From: Pelotomaculum isophthalicicum JI | GTDB lineage: Bacteria > Bacillota > Desulfotomaculia > Desulfotomaculales > Pelotomaculaceae | NCBI RefSeq assembly: GCF_029478095.1 | Contig: NZ_JAKOAV010000014.1 | Span: 1 to 64,000, forward strand | Direction: 5' to 3' | DNA length: 64,000 nucleotides | Shown here: in pieces, positions 16,759-24,776 of the stretch | How the letters are laid out: every line of letters starts with the position of its first letter | Position numbering within the stretch: position 1 is the first letter of the stretch | Program-made: the position numbers and the translations under genes | Notes under the pieces: model-generated | Database searches by the model: none | The model's input: only the letters and a program-made list of their open reading frames with translations | Told to the model about the DNA's origin: nothing

Positions 16759-18126
16759 TTTTTTTGTAACTACGGTTAAAAATATAGAGCTGAATACCAG
16801 CAACACCTCCCCGGTCTCTATGACGGGAGGCATTTTTATTATCCATAGCAAGATGGTGCCCAGACTTAAGACGGCCAGCATAAAAACGACGCAGAACACT
16901 TCAACTTTGAGCAGTTTTTTCCCCAACAGCTTGATCTGGTAAAGCCCCAGCAAAAACAGCGGCCAACCAAGGAAGATGTTTAAAAATAAGTTCCAGTTCT
17001 GAATGGTATTGAGGACATTCAACTGAACTTCTCCGGGCGGCGCTACATATCCGGCGCTTTGCAGCCCGGCTTGAATCCCGTTTTTAATGAGGTCGGCCCA
17101 AAATGAAACATCAATAAGTTCATCGGGTATGTTTTCCGGCGGAATATATAAGGTAAACCTGATTAATTTCCATAGCAGCAGCATCACTGCAACAAGCGCT
17201 AATACCTCCGCCATACCAAGCACAAGCCTGGCGGCGTCCCCCTTGATCATCTCTGACCAATATTTATCCCGGAGTCTCAGGCGGCAGCAATGATAAATAA
17301 CCCTTATTTTTCGCCTGAGCAGGCCGAAAATTATCACAATTGCCACCGCCCCCGCCACGAAATTGCGCAGCAGGTTCTCTTGTTCCATCAGGAGACCCGC
17401 CACGTTATAATCGATGATTTTGTAGTTGGCGGGGTCCTGGCCGATTGAGGCCAGGGCCGTTTCCAAAACAGCGGCATTGCGGCCCGTGGTGCCGGCATCC
17501 TTTGTTTCCAATTCCAATGAGGTTATTCGGGAATCCGCCTCCAGTTCCAGCAGCTTTTTCACCGGTATGTACACTGTGCCGTATCCCTTGTCCGTCAAAG
17601 TTCCGATCAGAGAACAGTCATTCCCGGCCACCCCGACTATTTTAAATTTCCGGCCATACAGTTCTATCTCCAGGCCCACCACATTGCAGTTCTGAAAAAG
17701 AGCCCGGGCCAGATCCTCATCAATTACGGCAACCTGTTGGTTTTCCTGGCCGGAAGTTAAAAAACAGCCCGATCGTAGGTTTATTTGATGGAATTGATCA
17801 TACCTGTCATTCACCCCCAGCACCTGAGCCTGACTCTGGTTTTTTTGATAGACGGCAGAAGTTGAAGCTTCCATGGCGTAAGCCAGATCATTGTCCCGGA
17901 GGTCGTATTGAGCCAACTGCCTCATTTTCTCCAGAGAAAAAGAGGCGGCCTCCGGCTGATGGGAATTGCTCAGCCAGGTGGCGGTGATTTTGTTGGTTTT
18001 GTGCAGGCCGCCAAGATCCGCCAATTTGGCGGGCAGGGATGACCCCAGGACGGTGCTCCAGGTTAAAACCAATATGCCCAGGGCCAGAATAAGATAGGCC
18101 GGATAGGCTGATTGGGCCGGTTTCAA
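16696..18126 (-). CDS. MacB/FtsX-like membrane protein with periplasmic core
   Basis: 476 residues. An N-terminal membrane anchor (ILALGILVLTWSTVLG) is followed by a large extracytoplasmic MacB-PCD-like domain (NDRYDQFHQINLRSG, VIDEDLARALF, YGRKFKIVGVAG, YIPVKKLLELE), then four to five helices. The family normally works with a dedicated ATPase and an HlyD-like adaptor to export peptides, lipids or drugs. The adaptor is the upstream gene (4-base overlap), but the only ATPase in the operon is MalK-like. The C-terminal end is encoded by a dispersed repeat and is probably not original. Confidence 0.7.
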   Translation of the reverse strand: MKPAQSAYPAYLILALGILVLTWSTVLGSSLPAKLADLGGLHKTNKITATWLSNSHQPEAASFSLEKMRQLAQYDLRDNDLAYAMEASTSAVYQKNQSQAQVLGVNDRYDQFHQINLRSGCFLTSGQENQQVAVIDEDLARALFQNCNVVGLEIELYGRKFKIVGVAGNDCSLIGTLTDKGYGTVYIPVKKLLELEADSRITSLELETKDAGTTGRNAAVLETALASIGQDPANYKIIDYNVAGLLMEQENLLRNFVAGAVAIVIIFGLLRRKIRVIYHCCRLRLRDKYWSEMIKGDAARLVLGMAEVLALVAVMLLLWKLIRFTLYIPPENIPDELIDVSFWADLIKNGIQAGLQSAGYVAPPGEVQLNVLNTIQNWNLFLNIFLGWPLFLLGLYQIKLLGKKLLKVEVFCVVFMLAVLSLGTILLWIIKMPPVIETGEVLLVFSSIFLTVVTKKGQGTHLLKSWYFCMDRNVPN

Positions 18127-19289
18127 TTTGCCGCCTCCTTCAGAACTCTATCCCCGTCCTCCACCGGTTTATTGCTTTGCGTCACCATTTCGTCCATCAC
18201 CATATCTGTGAGAGCGGACTTTTCATTATCGCTGTCTTCCACGTTCACTTCAACTTTTTGTAAATAGTTCTCCGTGCCCAAAGGTCCTTTTCTTGATTTC
18301 AGGACCAAGATATAGGAGCCGCTGCTGTCGTTATAAACCGCGCTGTTGGGTACGAGGGTGGCGTAAGGCTTTGTTTTTTTGCTTAAATAAATTTCTTCCT
18401 TTTCACCGCCCGTCAGGCCTTCCAGAGACACGTCGATCCACAAATCCTTTTCTTCTCCGTTGTGCTGGCTGTTTTCCACGATCTTGTCAATTTTTCCCTC
18501 GGTCTTTTTATCTCCCAGGGAGAGAATATTAACACTTACCGTATCTCCGGGCTTGACATAATCAACCAGATCATTGTCAATTGGCACTATCAGCCGGAAC
18601 CCCTGCCGGAGATCGGCCAATTTAAACAGGGGCAGGGAGTTGTTGGTCATGGACCCTTCGGCGAAATTCAGTTCTGTGATCATGCCGCCCACGGGCGCTG
18701 TATATACGCCATTGTTTGCCACCTGCCTGGCCAGCGTATATACCTTTCTGGCCTGTATTTCCAGGTTAAGCTGAATGTTCTCACAGTTTCTTTTCGCGTC
18801 CCCCAGGTTCTTTTCGGCATTCTGCAGGTTTACCGCCGTTTCAGCTTCATTATCAAACAGGTACTTCAGGTTATCGTAATCCCTTTGTTTTTGCGCCTGC
18901 TCTTCCCGGGCCCCTGCCAGGGATAGCTGCAGCTGCCGGTAGCGGGCCTGTTCATCCTGATAATCCGACTTCAGGCCGTCCACGTCCAGGCTAATAATAG
19001 GCTGTCCTTTGCTAACCATGTCCCCCTGCTCCACCATGACCTCCTTTACTCGCAAATTGGCATCAGCGTATTCCTCCCGGGTTGATTTGACCTCGACCGT
19101 CCCTTCACCGAATATTTCTTTGATTAAAGCCCCGTTCGTCGGCCGGGCCGTTTGGACCCTGGGCAGAGTAAAGTTATTGATGGTATTGGAGAAGAAAGTT
19201 AACCCGATCATCGCCATTAGGAACAGCAGGCTCAACTTTCCGATCACTTTTTTTCTTTGCGCATCATTCGCAATTGCTTCATTCTGCAA
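18123..19289 (-). CDS. HlyD/RND-type periplasmic adaptor-like protein
   Basis: 388 residues: one N-terminal membrane helix (LSLLFLMAMIGLTFFS), then a split biotinyl-lipoyl domain (VKEVMVEQGDMVSKGQPI and later GVYTAPVGGMITELNFAEG) around a long coiled coil (about residues 105-190, rich in Q, E, R). A beta-barrel follows (FRLIVPIDND, VKPGDTVSVNILS). This is the membrane-fusion (MacA/HlyD) plan. It overlaps the MacB-like gene and is probably its partner. Finding it between sugar-import permeases and their ATPase is unusual. Confidence 0.8.
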   Translation of the reverse strand: MQNEAIANDAQRKKVIGKLSLLFLMAMIGLTFFSNTINNFTLPRVQTARPTNGALIKEIFGEGTVEVKSTREEYADANLRVKEVMVEQGDMVSKGQPIISLDVDGLKSDYQDEQARYRQLQLSLAGAREEQAQKQRDYDNLKYLFDNEAETAVNLQNAEKNLGDAKRNCENIQLNLEIQARKVYTLARQVANNGVYTAPVGGMITELNFAEGSMTNNSLPLFKLADLRQGFRLIVPIDNDLVDYVKPGDTVSVNILSLGDKKTEGKIDKIVENSQHNGEEKDLWIDVSLEGLTGGEKEEIYLSKKTKPYATLVPNSAVYNDSSGSYILVLKSRKGPLGTENYLQKVEVNVEDSDNEKSALTDMVMDEMVTQSNKPVEDGDRVLKEAAN

Positions 19290-19345
19290 TTTTCTGTCTC
19301 CCTTCCTGACTTAGTGCAGCGACACAAAAGCAAGGCACTAGTTGC

Positions 19346-20239
19346 TCAGCCTTTGATTCCAGAAAGCCGGATCCCTTCCAGCAAGTATTTTTCGGCGTAA
19401 AGGAAGTTCAGTAGCACCGGCATCATATATAAAGTGGACGCGGCAAAGGCCAATCCCTTTTCACCGTCGATGATTCTGGAAAGGTAGAGTGAAAGAGGCT
19501 GTTTGGCCGCATCCTGTAAAAAAATCAACGGCTGTTCGACCATGTTCCAGTTATCGATAAAAACAAGTATGGCCATGGCTGCTATGCCGGCCCTGGACAT
19601 GGGCACGATGATTTTGAGGAAAATCTGGAGCTGGTTGGCTCCGTCCACCCGGGCTGCTTCAATATAGGAGTCCGGTATTTGCTCCATATACTGTTTTAAA
19701 AGAAATACGCCAAAGGTGCTGAAGATGCCGGGAAAGATAATGGACCAGTGGCTATTGAGCAGGCCAAGCTGGCCGGCCATTAAATAATTGGGCACAAGAG
19801 TTACCTGGAATGGCATCAGCATCACAATGATATACAAAATAAACAAGAAATTCCTGCCCCTAAACTTCAGTTTGACAAAGGCATAGGCAGCCAGGGTTGC
19901 AACAATCGTTTGCCCAATGACGATAGGGAAGGTAATCAGCACGGAATTCCAGAACATGAAAAGAAACTGAGTCTTTTTAATGAGTACGTTATAATACTGC
20001 TTCAGTACCACCACGTCGGGTATAAGCTGGAACCGGGCGAAGTGATTCGCGGTGTCATCGTTATAGCTGCTTAAGTTTTTGTCCGTCACCGGGTCATAAT
20101 TATTGGCGATTTCCTGTTCACTCATAAATGAATTGGTGACGGTTACAGCCAGGGGAAAAATGAATATGACAGCCAGTACCAGTAAAACTGTAATATGGAG
20201 TATATTTTTTATTCGGTGGTTACGATTCAACACACACAC
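19346..20239 (-). CDS. ABC sugar permease, MalG/UgpE type
   Basis: 297-residue inner-membrane permease with about six helices and the EAA coupling motif region (YIEAARVDGANQLQIFLKI) that contacts the ATPase. It starts with an N-terminal helix (ITVLLVLAVIFIFPLAVTV). An extracytoplasmic insertion after the first helix, about residues 35-85, is longer than in standard MalG. It pairs with the permease encoded upstream. Confidence 0.88.
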   Translation of the reverse strand: MCVLNRNHRIKNILHITVLLVLAVIFIFPLAVTVTNSFMSEQEIANNYDPVTDKNLSSYNDDTANHFARFQLIPDVVVLKQYYNVLIKKTQFLFMFWNSVLITFPIVIGQTIVATLAAYAFVKLKFRGRNFLFILYIIVMLMPFQVTLVPNYLMAGQLGLLNSHWSIIFPGIFSTFGVFLLKQYMEQIPDSYIEAARVDGANQLQIFLKIIVPMSRAGIAAMAILVFIDNWNMVEQPLIFLQDAAKQPLSLYLSRIIDGEKGLAFAASTLYMMPVLLNFLYAEKYLLEGIRLSGIKG

Positions 20240-20330
20240 CCCTATCGCCGGTTCTAAGTTTGTTACTACCCATGAAAAAAGTTATTTTTCATCCTGCAGT
20301 AGGCTTTCTTGCATTCCTTCAGGGTCTTTA

Positions 20331-20361
20331 CACTCCTGACTCCCGACTTCTGACTCCTGAG
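20331..20361. repeat. Dispersed TGACTCCTGA repeat, partial copy
   Basis: CACTCCTGACTCCCGACTTC and TGACTCCTGAGATTC fill the end of the 125-base gap between the two permease genes. Same family as 15541 and 61797. Confidence 0.55.
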
Positions 20362-20364
20362 ATT

Positions 20365-21246
20365 CTAATTAATCATGTTGGTGATCTTTCTCTCCACGAT
20401 AAAAAGCAGTAAAACGACGGCCACGATAAAGGCAGCCATAATGAAGGCCGCAGAAGTCAATTTTTGGTAATCCAGAGCCATGAACATATTGTTCATGTAG
20501 TGCTGCAGCATATAGATGCTGTTATGGGGATATTCTCCGGAGATAAGATACGTCTCCCGAAACACTTTAAATGAATTGATAATTGAGATAACAAAAACAA
20601 AAAAAGTCGTGGGGGTCAAATAAACCAGGGTTATTCGGAAAAACTCCTGCCGGCGGCTTGCCCCGTCGATCCTGGCCGCTTCGTAGTATTCAGCCGGTAT
20701 ATTTTGTAATCCGGCCAGAAACAAGATTACGCTGTAACCAATGTTTTTCCATAAATAAACCACCAGGATCACCACCCTGGACCAGTTGGTTTTCATCCAA
20801 TCCACGGGCGGGTAACCCAGGGCATGGATCAGGGAATTTAAAACGCCGTTTAAATCAAAGAAAGCCTGCCAGACCAAAACTACCGAAGCTACGGGTACCA
20901 CCAAAGGAGTTATCATGATGGTGCGAAACAGGTTCCGGCCCTGTAATTTTTGGTTCAATAACAAGGCCACTCCCAGGGAGAGAATCATATTAAGAGGTAC
21001 ACAGATTAAAGTAAACTTGGCTGTATTCGCCAGAGCTAAAAAAAAGCTCGGGTTTTTTAACAAAGCGCCGTAATTATGTAATCCAACAAAAGTACCGTTA
21101 ATGGGACTGTCCACCAGGGAATAGTAAAAGCCGGTGACAAACGGGAGCAAATAAAAAAGAGAAAAACCCAGCAGGCTGGGCCCGAGGATAAGCCAGGCCA
21201 GGCAGCCGTTATTAGTTTTTAATTTTCCAGTTCTCATCTTTACCAC
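20365..21246 (-). CDS. ABC sugar permease, MalF/UgpA type
   Basis: 293 residues, six predicted helices. The EAA motif is YYEAARIDGASRRQEFFRI. The N-terminal segment (WLILGPSLLGFSLFYLLPFV) is the usual first helix of the family. GGGTGGTAAAG lies before the ATG. It is the first gene of the operon. The region directly upstream is repeat copy B with VanR-type boxes, so its promoter may be borrowed from the van cluster. Confidence 0.88.
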   Translation of the reverse strand: MVKMRTGKLKTNNGCLAWLILGPSLLGFSLFYLLPFVTGFYYSLVDSPINGTFVGLHNYGALLKNPSFFLALANTAKFTLICVPLNMILSLGVALLLNQKLQGRNLFRTIMITPLVVPVASVVLVWQAFFDLNGVLNSLIHALGYPPVDWMKTNWSRVVILVVYLWKNIGYSVILFLAGLQNIPAEYYEAARIDGASRRQEFFRITLVYLTPTTFFVFVISIINSFKVFRETYLISGEYPHNSIYMLQHYMNNMFMALDYQKLTSAAFIMAAFIVAVVLLLFIVERKITNMIN

Positions 21247-21267
21247 CCTATTTGTCCATGCATTGGC

Positions 21268-21444
21268 AATTTCATCTTACCGAAATCAGACAGGCGATGT
21301 TGGAATTTCAACTTATCAAAATCTTAATAAATTCTTATGAAGAACTTATTATTTTCTTATGCTGTTGTATACAGCCAATGCATCAGCAACATTGTATTGT
21401 TCGGACTTGTGATTTCCCTCGGCACCGGCTGTAATCAGAATATT
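21268..21444 (-). repeat. Repeat copy B: vanY 3' end plus operator, upstream of the ABC operon
   Basis: On the minus strand the first about 95 bases match the end of vanY (ILITAGA, GNHKSEQYNV, DALAVYNSIRK and stop). The rest matches the vanG upstream region in copy A, including the boxes and GAAATTCCAACATCGCCTG. It thus joins a vanY end to the start of the transporter operon. Confidence 0.85.
21312..21360 (-). promoter_or_regulatory. VanR-type operator in front of the ABC operon
   Basis: Five perfect CTTAT/CTTAA boxes at 21312, 21323, 21334, 21345 and 21356 (plus-strand reading), each 11 bases apart. This is the best-preserved array in the window, 66 bases or more upstream of the first permease start. 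Confidence 0.7.
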
Positions 21445-21561
21445 ATCTAAGCCCCTCTCCCGCTGCAGGAACAGGCTCCGGACCTTTCTTAATCCACTAT
21501 CCTCTATGTTTCCAGAAATAACGGAATGCCCTTCGGGGCCTGGTGCCAATCTGCTGCGCAT
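21349..21561 (-). pseudogene. vanY 3' remnant joined to unrelated sequence
   Basis: A 70-codon frame. The last about 30 codons are the vanY C-terminus with two substitutions. The first 40 have no resemblance to vanY and I do not recognise them. It is a by-product of the duplication that created copy B. Confidence 0.7.
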
Positions 21562-21612
21562 ACCAGCACTTACCCTCCGGGCACTCCTTCGCCCTCGTCG
21601 GAGGAGATTATT

Positions 21613-21641
21613 TTGACAAAAGGGATTTTCAATGCTAACAT
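21613..21641 (+). promoter_or_regulatory. Promoter of the MarR-MATE pair
   Basis: TTGACA (21613-21618), 17-base spacer, TAACAT (21636-21641). An inverted repeat TTAGAAT (21646-21652) / ATTCTAA (21681-21687) just downstream could be the MarR operator. Confidence 0.65.
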
Positions 21642-21704
21642 AAAGTTAGAATTCTTACAGTCAATATTCTTACTATTATTATTCTAAACAAATGGGGTGA
21701 TGAC

Positions 21705-22151
21705 ATGAACCAGTCCAAGGATTTCGATCTACACGATCTGCTGTTCAACTTTTTAGGACTATTTCAGGAAAAATTTATGCTGCGCCTTCGCCAGCAGGAT
21801 GGCTCTTTTTTAGGGCTGAAAAAGAATCATTTCAAGATATTGGGCATTTTATCCTACCTCCAATCCTTGACCTTGACTGAGATCGGCCGGAAGCTGGATC
21901 TGGAGAAAGGAAGCGTGACCACCCTGATTGACCAACTGGAAGAGCAGGGCCTGGTAATACGGGGTTATGACCCGGACGACCGGCGCAAATTTCAGATACT
22001 ACTTAGTGACGCCGGCTGTGAAGCGATAGCCACGATTAGAGCAGGGCACACCAAGGTATTGGAATCTATGTTGGACAAAGTCGATGACCGGGAATTACAA
22101 AGATTTATAGAATGCCTGCAATTTTCCGTGGAATTTATGAAGAAACTATAG
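21705..22151 (+). CDS. MarR-family transcriptional regulator
   Basis: 148-residue winged-helix repressor: KKNHFKILGIL helix, recognition region SLTLTEIGRKLDLEKGSVTTLIDQLEEQGLV, and wing RGYDPDDRRKFQILLSDAG. MarR proteins usually repress themselves and an adjacent exporter until a ligand binds. The MATE gene starts 7 bases downstream, so it would be the regulated target, but that gene is broken. Confidence 0.88.
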   Translation: MNQSKDFDLHDLLFNFLGLFQEKFMLRLRQQDGSFLGLKKNHFKILGILSYLQSLTLTEIGRKLDLEKGSVTTLIDQLEEQGLVIRGYDPDDRRKFQILLSDAGCEAIATIRAGHTKVLESMLDKVDDRELQRFIECLQFSVEFMKKL

Positions 22152-22158
22152 GAGAAGG

Positions 22159-22735
22159 ATGAACATGAAAAGCGAAATATTGGCGACCCAAAGCATTAAA
22201 AAGCTGCTGTGGCAGTTTTCCTGGCCCGCAATTGTTGGTATGCTGTGCAACGCCCTGTATAACATAGTCGACCGGATATTCGTGGGACGCGGGGTGCACT
22301 CTAGCCATTGCTGCGACCACGGTTGCTTTCCCCATCATGGTGATTTTGCTGTCGTTGGCTCTCCTGATCGGTGTTGGTGCTACCGCTTTGATCTCCATCA
22401 AGCTGGGGGAAAGAAAAAAGGAAGAAGCGGAAGTTGTGACTGCCAACGCCGCTGTCCTTTTGGTGCTGCTGCCTCTAATCTGCATGATAGTCTACCTGCC
22501 ATTTGCAGATCCGATTTTGAGGCTATTCGGCGCCAGTAATGAGGTACTGCCTTACGCTCGCGACTTTACACACATCATTATGCTCGGTTCGGTTTTTAGC
22601 GGACTAAGCATGGGGATGAACAACTTTATCCGGGCCGAGGGTAACCATATAATGGCTATGTCTACACAGGTGCTCGGGATTGTCCTGAACGGGATAAGTT
22701 GTGAACAGTGCACCTCTCCTAACTCGGGAGTGTAG
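22159..22735 (+). pseudogene. MATE multidrug exporter, frameshifted and truncated
   Basis: The first frame gives a MATE N-terminus (KKLLWQFSWPAIVGMLCN, YNIVDRIFVGRGV). Homology then moves to another frame near 22290 (TLAIAATTVAFPIMV, IGVGATALISIKLG, LRLFGASNEVLPYARDF, GMNNFIRAEGN). It ends at VLGIVLNG, about halfway through a roughly 450-residue protein, followed by unrelated codons (SCEQCTSPNSGV) to a stop. One frameshift plus loss of the second half make it a clear pseudogene. Confidence 0.85.
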
Positions 22736-22875
22736 CATAAACCGTGTAAATGGAATAATACTCCAATAATTTAGTAATACTAAAAGTAGCTTTTACTCAT
22801 GCACAGGATAGGGCAACGCAGAGGTGCGACCCGAGCGGTGCATGAGGTTTGGCAAGACCTCCTTTCAGTCAATAC
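22736..22875. other. Unassigned junction sequence after the MATE break
   Basis: No gene found. It holds GGTGCGACCCGAGCGGTGC and a short hairpin GAGGTTTGGCAAGACCTC at about 22843-22860. It could be a scar of an inserted element; I cannot name it. Confidence 0.3.
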
Positions 22876-22877
22876 AA

Positions 22878-22906
22878 AAAGACACCCTTTCGAGTGCCTT
22901 TTATTC
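22878..22906 (-). terminator. Terminator of the hicAB operon
   Basis: Minus-strand stem AGGCACTC-GAAA-GGGTGTCT followed by TTTTT. It lies just downstream of the hicB stop. Confidence 0.65.
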
Positions 22907-22932
22907 GGTAAATTATTTAGTTTTTGGGTGCT

Positions 22933-23277
22933 TTATCGGGCTAGTTTGTAAAGCGCGTATTGGTTGAGGGAAACTCCCTCCCTTTCGGCCTCTACCGCTA
23001 ACCTCATGTGCAGGGATTTGGGAACCCTTACTATAAATTTGCCGCTATAATCCTCCTGGCTGGCCGGGCGTGGAATTTCCAGGTTGTTTTCCAGCTTGGT
23101 TTCGATATAGCCCTCCAGGGCTTCATTGATGTTTTTATATAGTTCCTCCAGGGTATCCCCGGTACTCTGGCAACCGTCCAATTCCATTATTCTACCGTAA
23201 AAGTAATGCCCGCTTTCATCATTCATTTCCTGAATGATTCTGGTATAAGGCAGTTTCATGTACTCTTCCACTTGCAT
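22933..23277 (-). CDS. hicB: HicB antitoxin
   Basis: 114 residues. The N-terminal half is the degenerate RNase-fold HicB domain (YFYGRIMELDGCQSTGDTLEE), the C-terminal half a ribbon-helix-helix DNA-binding segment (FIVRVPKSLHMRLAVEAE, GVSLNQYALYKLA). It neutralises HicA and represses the pair. It follows hicA by 39 bases. Confidence 0.9.
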   Translation of the reverse strand: MQVEEYMKLPYTRIIQEMNDESGHYFYGRIMELDGCQSTGDTLEELYKNINEALEGYIETKLENNLEIPRPASQEDYSGKFIVRVPKSLHMRLAVEAEREGVSLNQYALYKLAR

Positions 23278-23316
23278 ATTTACAACCCCTTTCTAAGTTA
23301 TTGGGAATAGGTGATT

Positions 23317-23541
23317 TTACTCACCTATTCGGTTCAGAATGTCTTTGACATAGACCGCTTTCAACGGCGTTTCAATCTTTACGGTTATCAAATCTCCGCT
23401 TTGGTGCAAGTAGTGCCGGTGTGAACCCTTCTGCCTTTTATATTCGTATCCATAGGCTTTTAAAACTTTTTCGGCTTCTTCGGGACGAATCCCGTTCGGT
23501 TGCCGTTTCATTTTTTCGATTATCTTTTCCACTCCCGCCAT
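23317..23541 (-). CDS. hicA: HicA mRNA interferase toxin
   Basis: 74 residues in a double-stranded-RNA-binding-like fold. The catalytic histidine is in KRQKGSHRHYLH and the C-terminus is VKIETPLKAVYVKDILNRIG. HicA cleaves mRNAs. Toxin-first order is normal for hicAB. The pair is wedged between the vanY 3' end and the MATE debris and may stabilise the accessory region. Confidence 0.9.
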   Translation of the reverse strand: MAGVEKIIEKMKRQPNGIRPEEAEKVLKAYGYEYKRQKGSHRHYLHQSGDLITVKIETPLKAVYVKDILNRIGE

Positions 23542-23561
23542 TCCTCACACCTCCTGTTATT

Positions 23562-23590
23562 ATAGTATCTTATATAGTATCACTTTGCAA
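23562..23590 (-). promoter_or_regulatory. hicAB promoter with direct repeats
   Basis: Minus strand: TTGCAA (23590-23585), 17-base spacer, TACTAT (23567-23562), then AGGAGG before hicA. GATACTAT occurs twice, 12 bases apart, across the spacer and -10. This is a plausible HicB operator. Confidence 0.65.
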
Positions 23591-23676
23591 TATTATTGAG
23601 GGATTATTTTTGCTTTTTAACCGGGGTGGTAAGGGCCTTTTCTATGGGCCAACCTAAATTATTTAATCTGTTTTTT

Positions 23677-23800
23677 AATCTTAATAAATTCTTATGAAGA
23701 ACTTATTATTTTCTTATGCTGTTGTATACAGCCAATGCATCAGTAACATTGTATTGTTCGGATTTGTGATTTCCCTTGGCACCGGCTGTAATCAGAATAT
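23677..23800 (-). repeat. Repeat copy C: original vanY 3' end with boxes
   Basis: CTTAT/CTTAA boxes at 23680, 23691, 23702 and 23713 (plus-strand reading), then the final codons of vanY. Identity with copies A and B breaks off just past 23677, where HicAB-side sequence begins. Here the boxes no longer precede a van gene. Confidence 0.75.
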
Positions 23801-24680
23801 ATTCCTGTTTACCCACTTTGGCGAGACTCGCTAGACATAGACCGGCCTCATCGGTATACCCAGTTTTCCCTCCTAAAATTTCCCCACCAGTGATGTTTTG
23901 ATTGTTGAGTTCTTCAAACATGGTATTGTAAAAGGTTATCCCGCGAGGGTGCTTATTAGTAGGTGGTGTGGAATGACGGGATGAAGTAAAAATCTCCCGG
24001 AAAGTATCATTTTGCAAAGCATAGCTTAGAAGAATAGCCAGATCTTTGACTGTTGTGTAGTGGTTTTCATTGTGAAGCCCGGTGGCATTTTCAAAATGAG
24101 TGTTTTTCATACCAAGATCAGCCGCCTTTCGATTCATTATTTTTACAAAATTCTGCTCTGATCCCGCAATCTGATCAGCAAGCCCAATACAGCACTCCGC
24201 ACCGCTCGGCAGCATTACTCCGTATAACAGATCGATTGCCCTGACCTGCTCATCCGGTTGGAAACCTGCCATTGATGCATCTGCTTTGTACAGCCCCTGA
24301 AACGTAGAATTGGTAAGTTTGATTTCTCCCTTCAGATTAGATAAATTTTCTATCGCCACAATGGCTGTCATCATTTTAGTCAAAGAAGCAGGGTAGATTT
24401 TTTCTTCGCTGTTTTTTTGCATCAGGATGGTATGATCTTTTAACCGGACCAGAATCGCATTAGGACTCTTCAGCTTATCGGGAGATATAGGAACAGAGGG
24501 ATCGGGTTCTATCTTTGACGGAGGAACCGGTGTTGTTCTATCGTCAACGTATTTCTCAAATAAATGCTGGGCGACAGGGGTAATGATGTATTTACATGCA
24601 AAGACAGCTATGACAACCATCAGCAGGAATGACAGTAATATCCGCGTTTTTGACTTTTTCTTTTTTGCTTTTCGTACCAT
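23706..24680 (-). CDS. vanY: VanY-type D,D-carboxypeptidase (S11 penicillin-binding family)
   Basis: 324 residues: a Lys-rich N-terminus, one membrane helix (ILLSFLLMVVIAVFACKYI) and an S11 carboxypeptidase domain. SxxK is SLTKM and KTG is GGKTGYTDEAG. The SxN position reads SGAECC, with Ala instead of Asn. VanY removes terminal D-Ala from peptidoglycan precursors. Downstream of vanRS it matches the PBP-like VanY of VanD/VanG clusters rather than housekeeping DacA. Start at 24680 chosen because AAGGAGCTG precedes MVRKAKKKK; the frame is open 11 codons further. Confidence 0.8.
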   Translation of the reverse strand: MVRKAKKKKSKTRILLSFLLMVVIAVFACKYIITPVAQHLFEKYVDDRTTPVPPSKIEPDPSVPISPDKLKSPNAILVRLKDHTILMQKNSEEKIYPASLTKMMTAIVAIENLSNLKGEIKLTNSTFQGLYKADASMAGFQPDEQVRAIDLLYGVMLPSGAECCIGLADQIAGSEQNFVKIMNRKAADLGMKNTHFENATGLHNENHYTTVKDLAILLSYALQNDTFREIFTSSRHSTPPTNKHPRGITFYNTMFEELNNQNITGGEILGGKTGYTDEAGLCLASLAKVGKQEYILITAGAKGNHKSEQYNVTDALAVYNSIRK

Positions 24681-24749
24681 AATAAAACAGCTCCTTATTC
24701 TGTGCGGTATCATTTAACCACAGAACAAAGAGCTATGTTGGAATTTCAT

Positions 24750-24776
24750 CTTATGAACTTCTTAAGATTTTCTTAT
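24750..24776 (-). promoter_or_regulatory. VanR-type operator of vanY
   Basis: Boxes CTTAT 24750, CTTAA 24761 and CTTAT 24772, in exact 11-base steps, followed (minus strand) by GAAATTCCAACAT as at vanG. It overlaps the 3' end of vanS. Confidence 0.72.
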
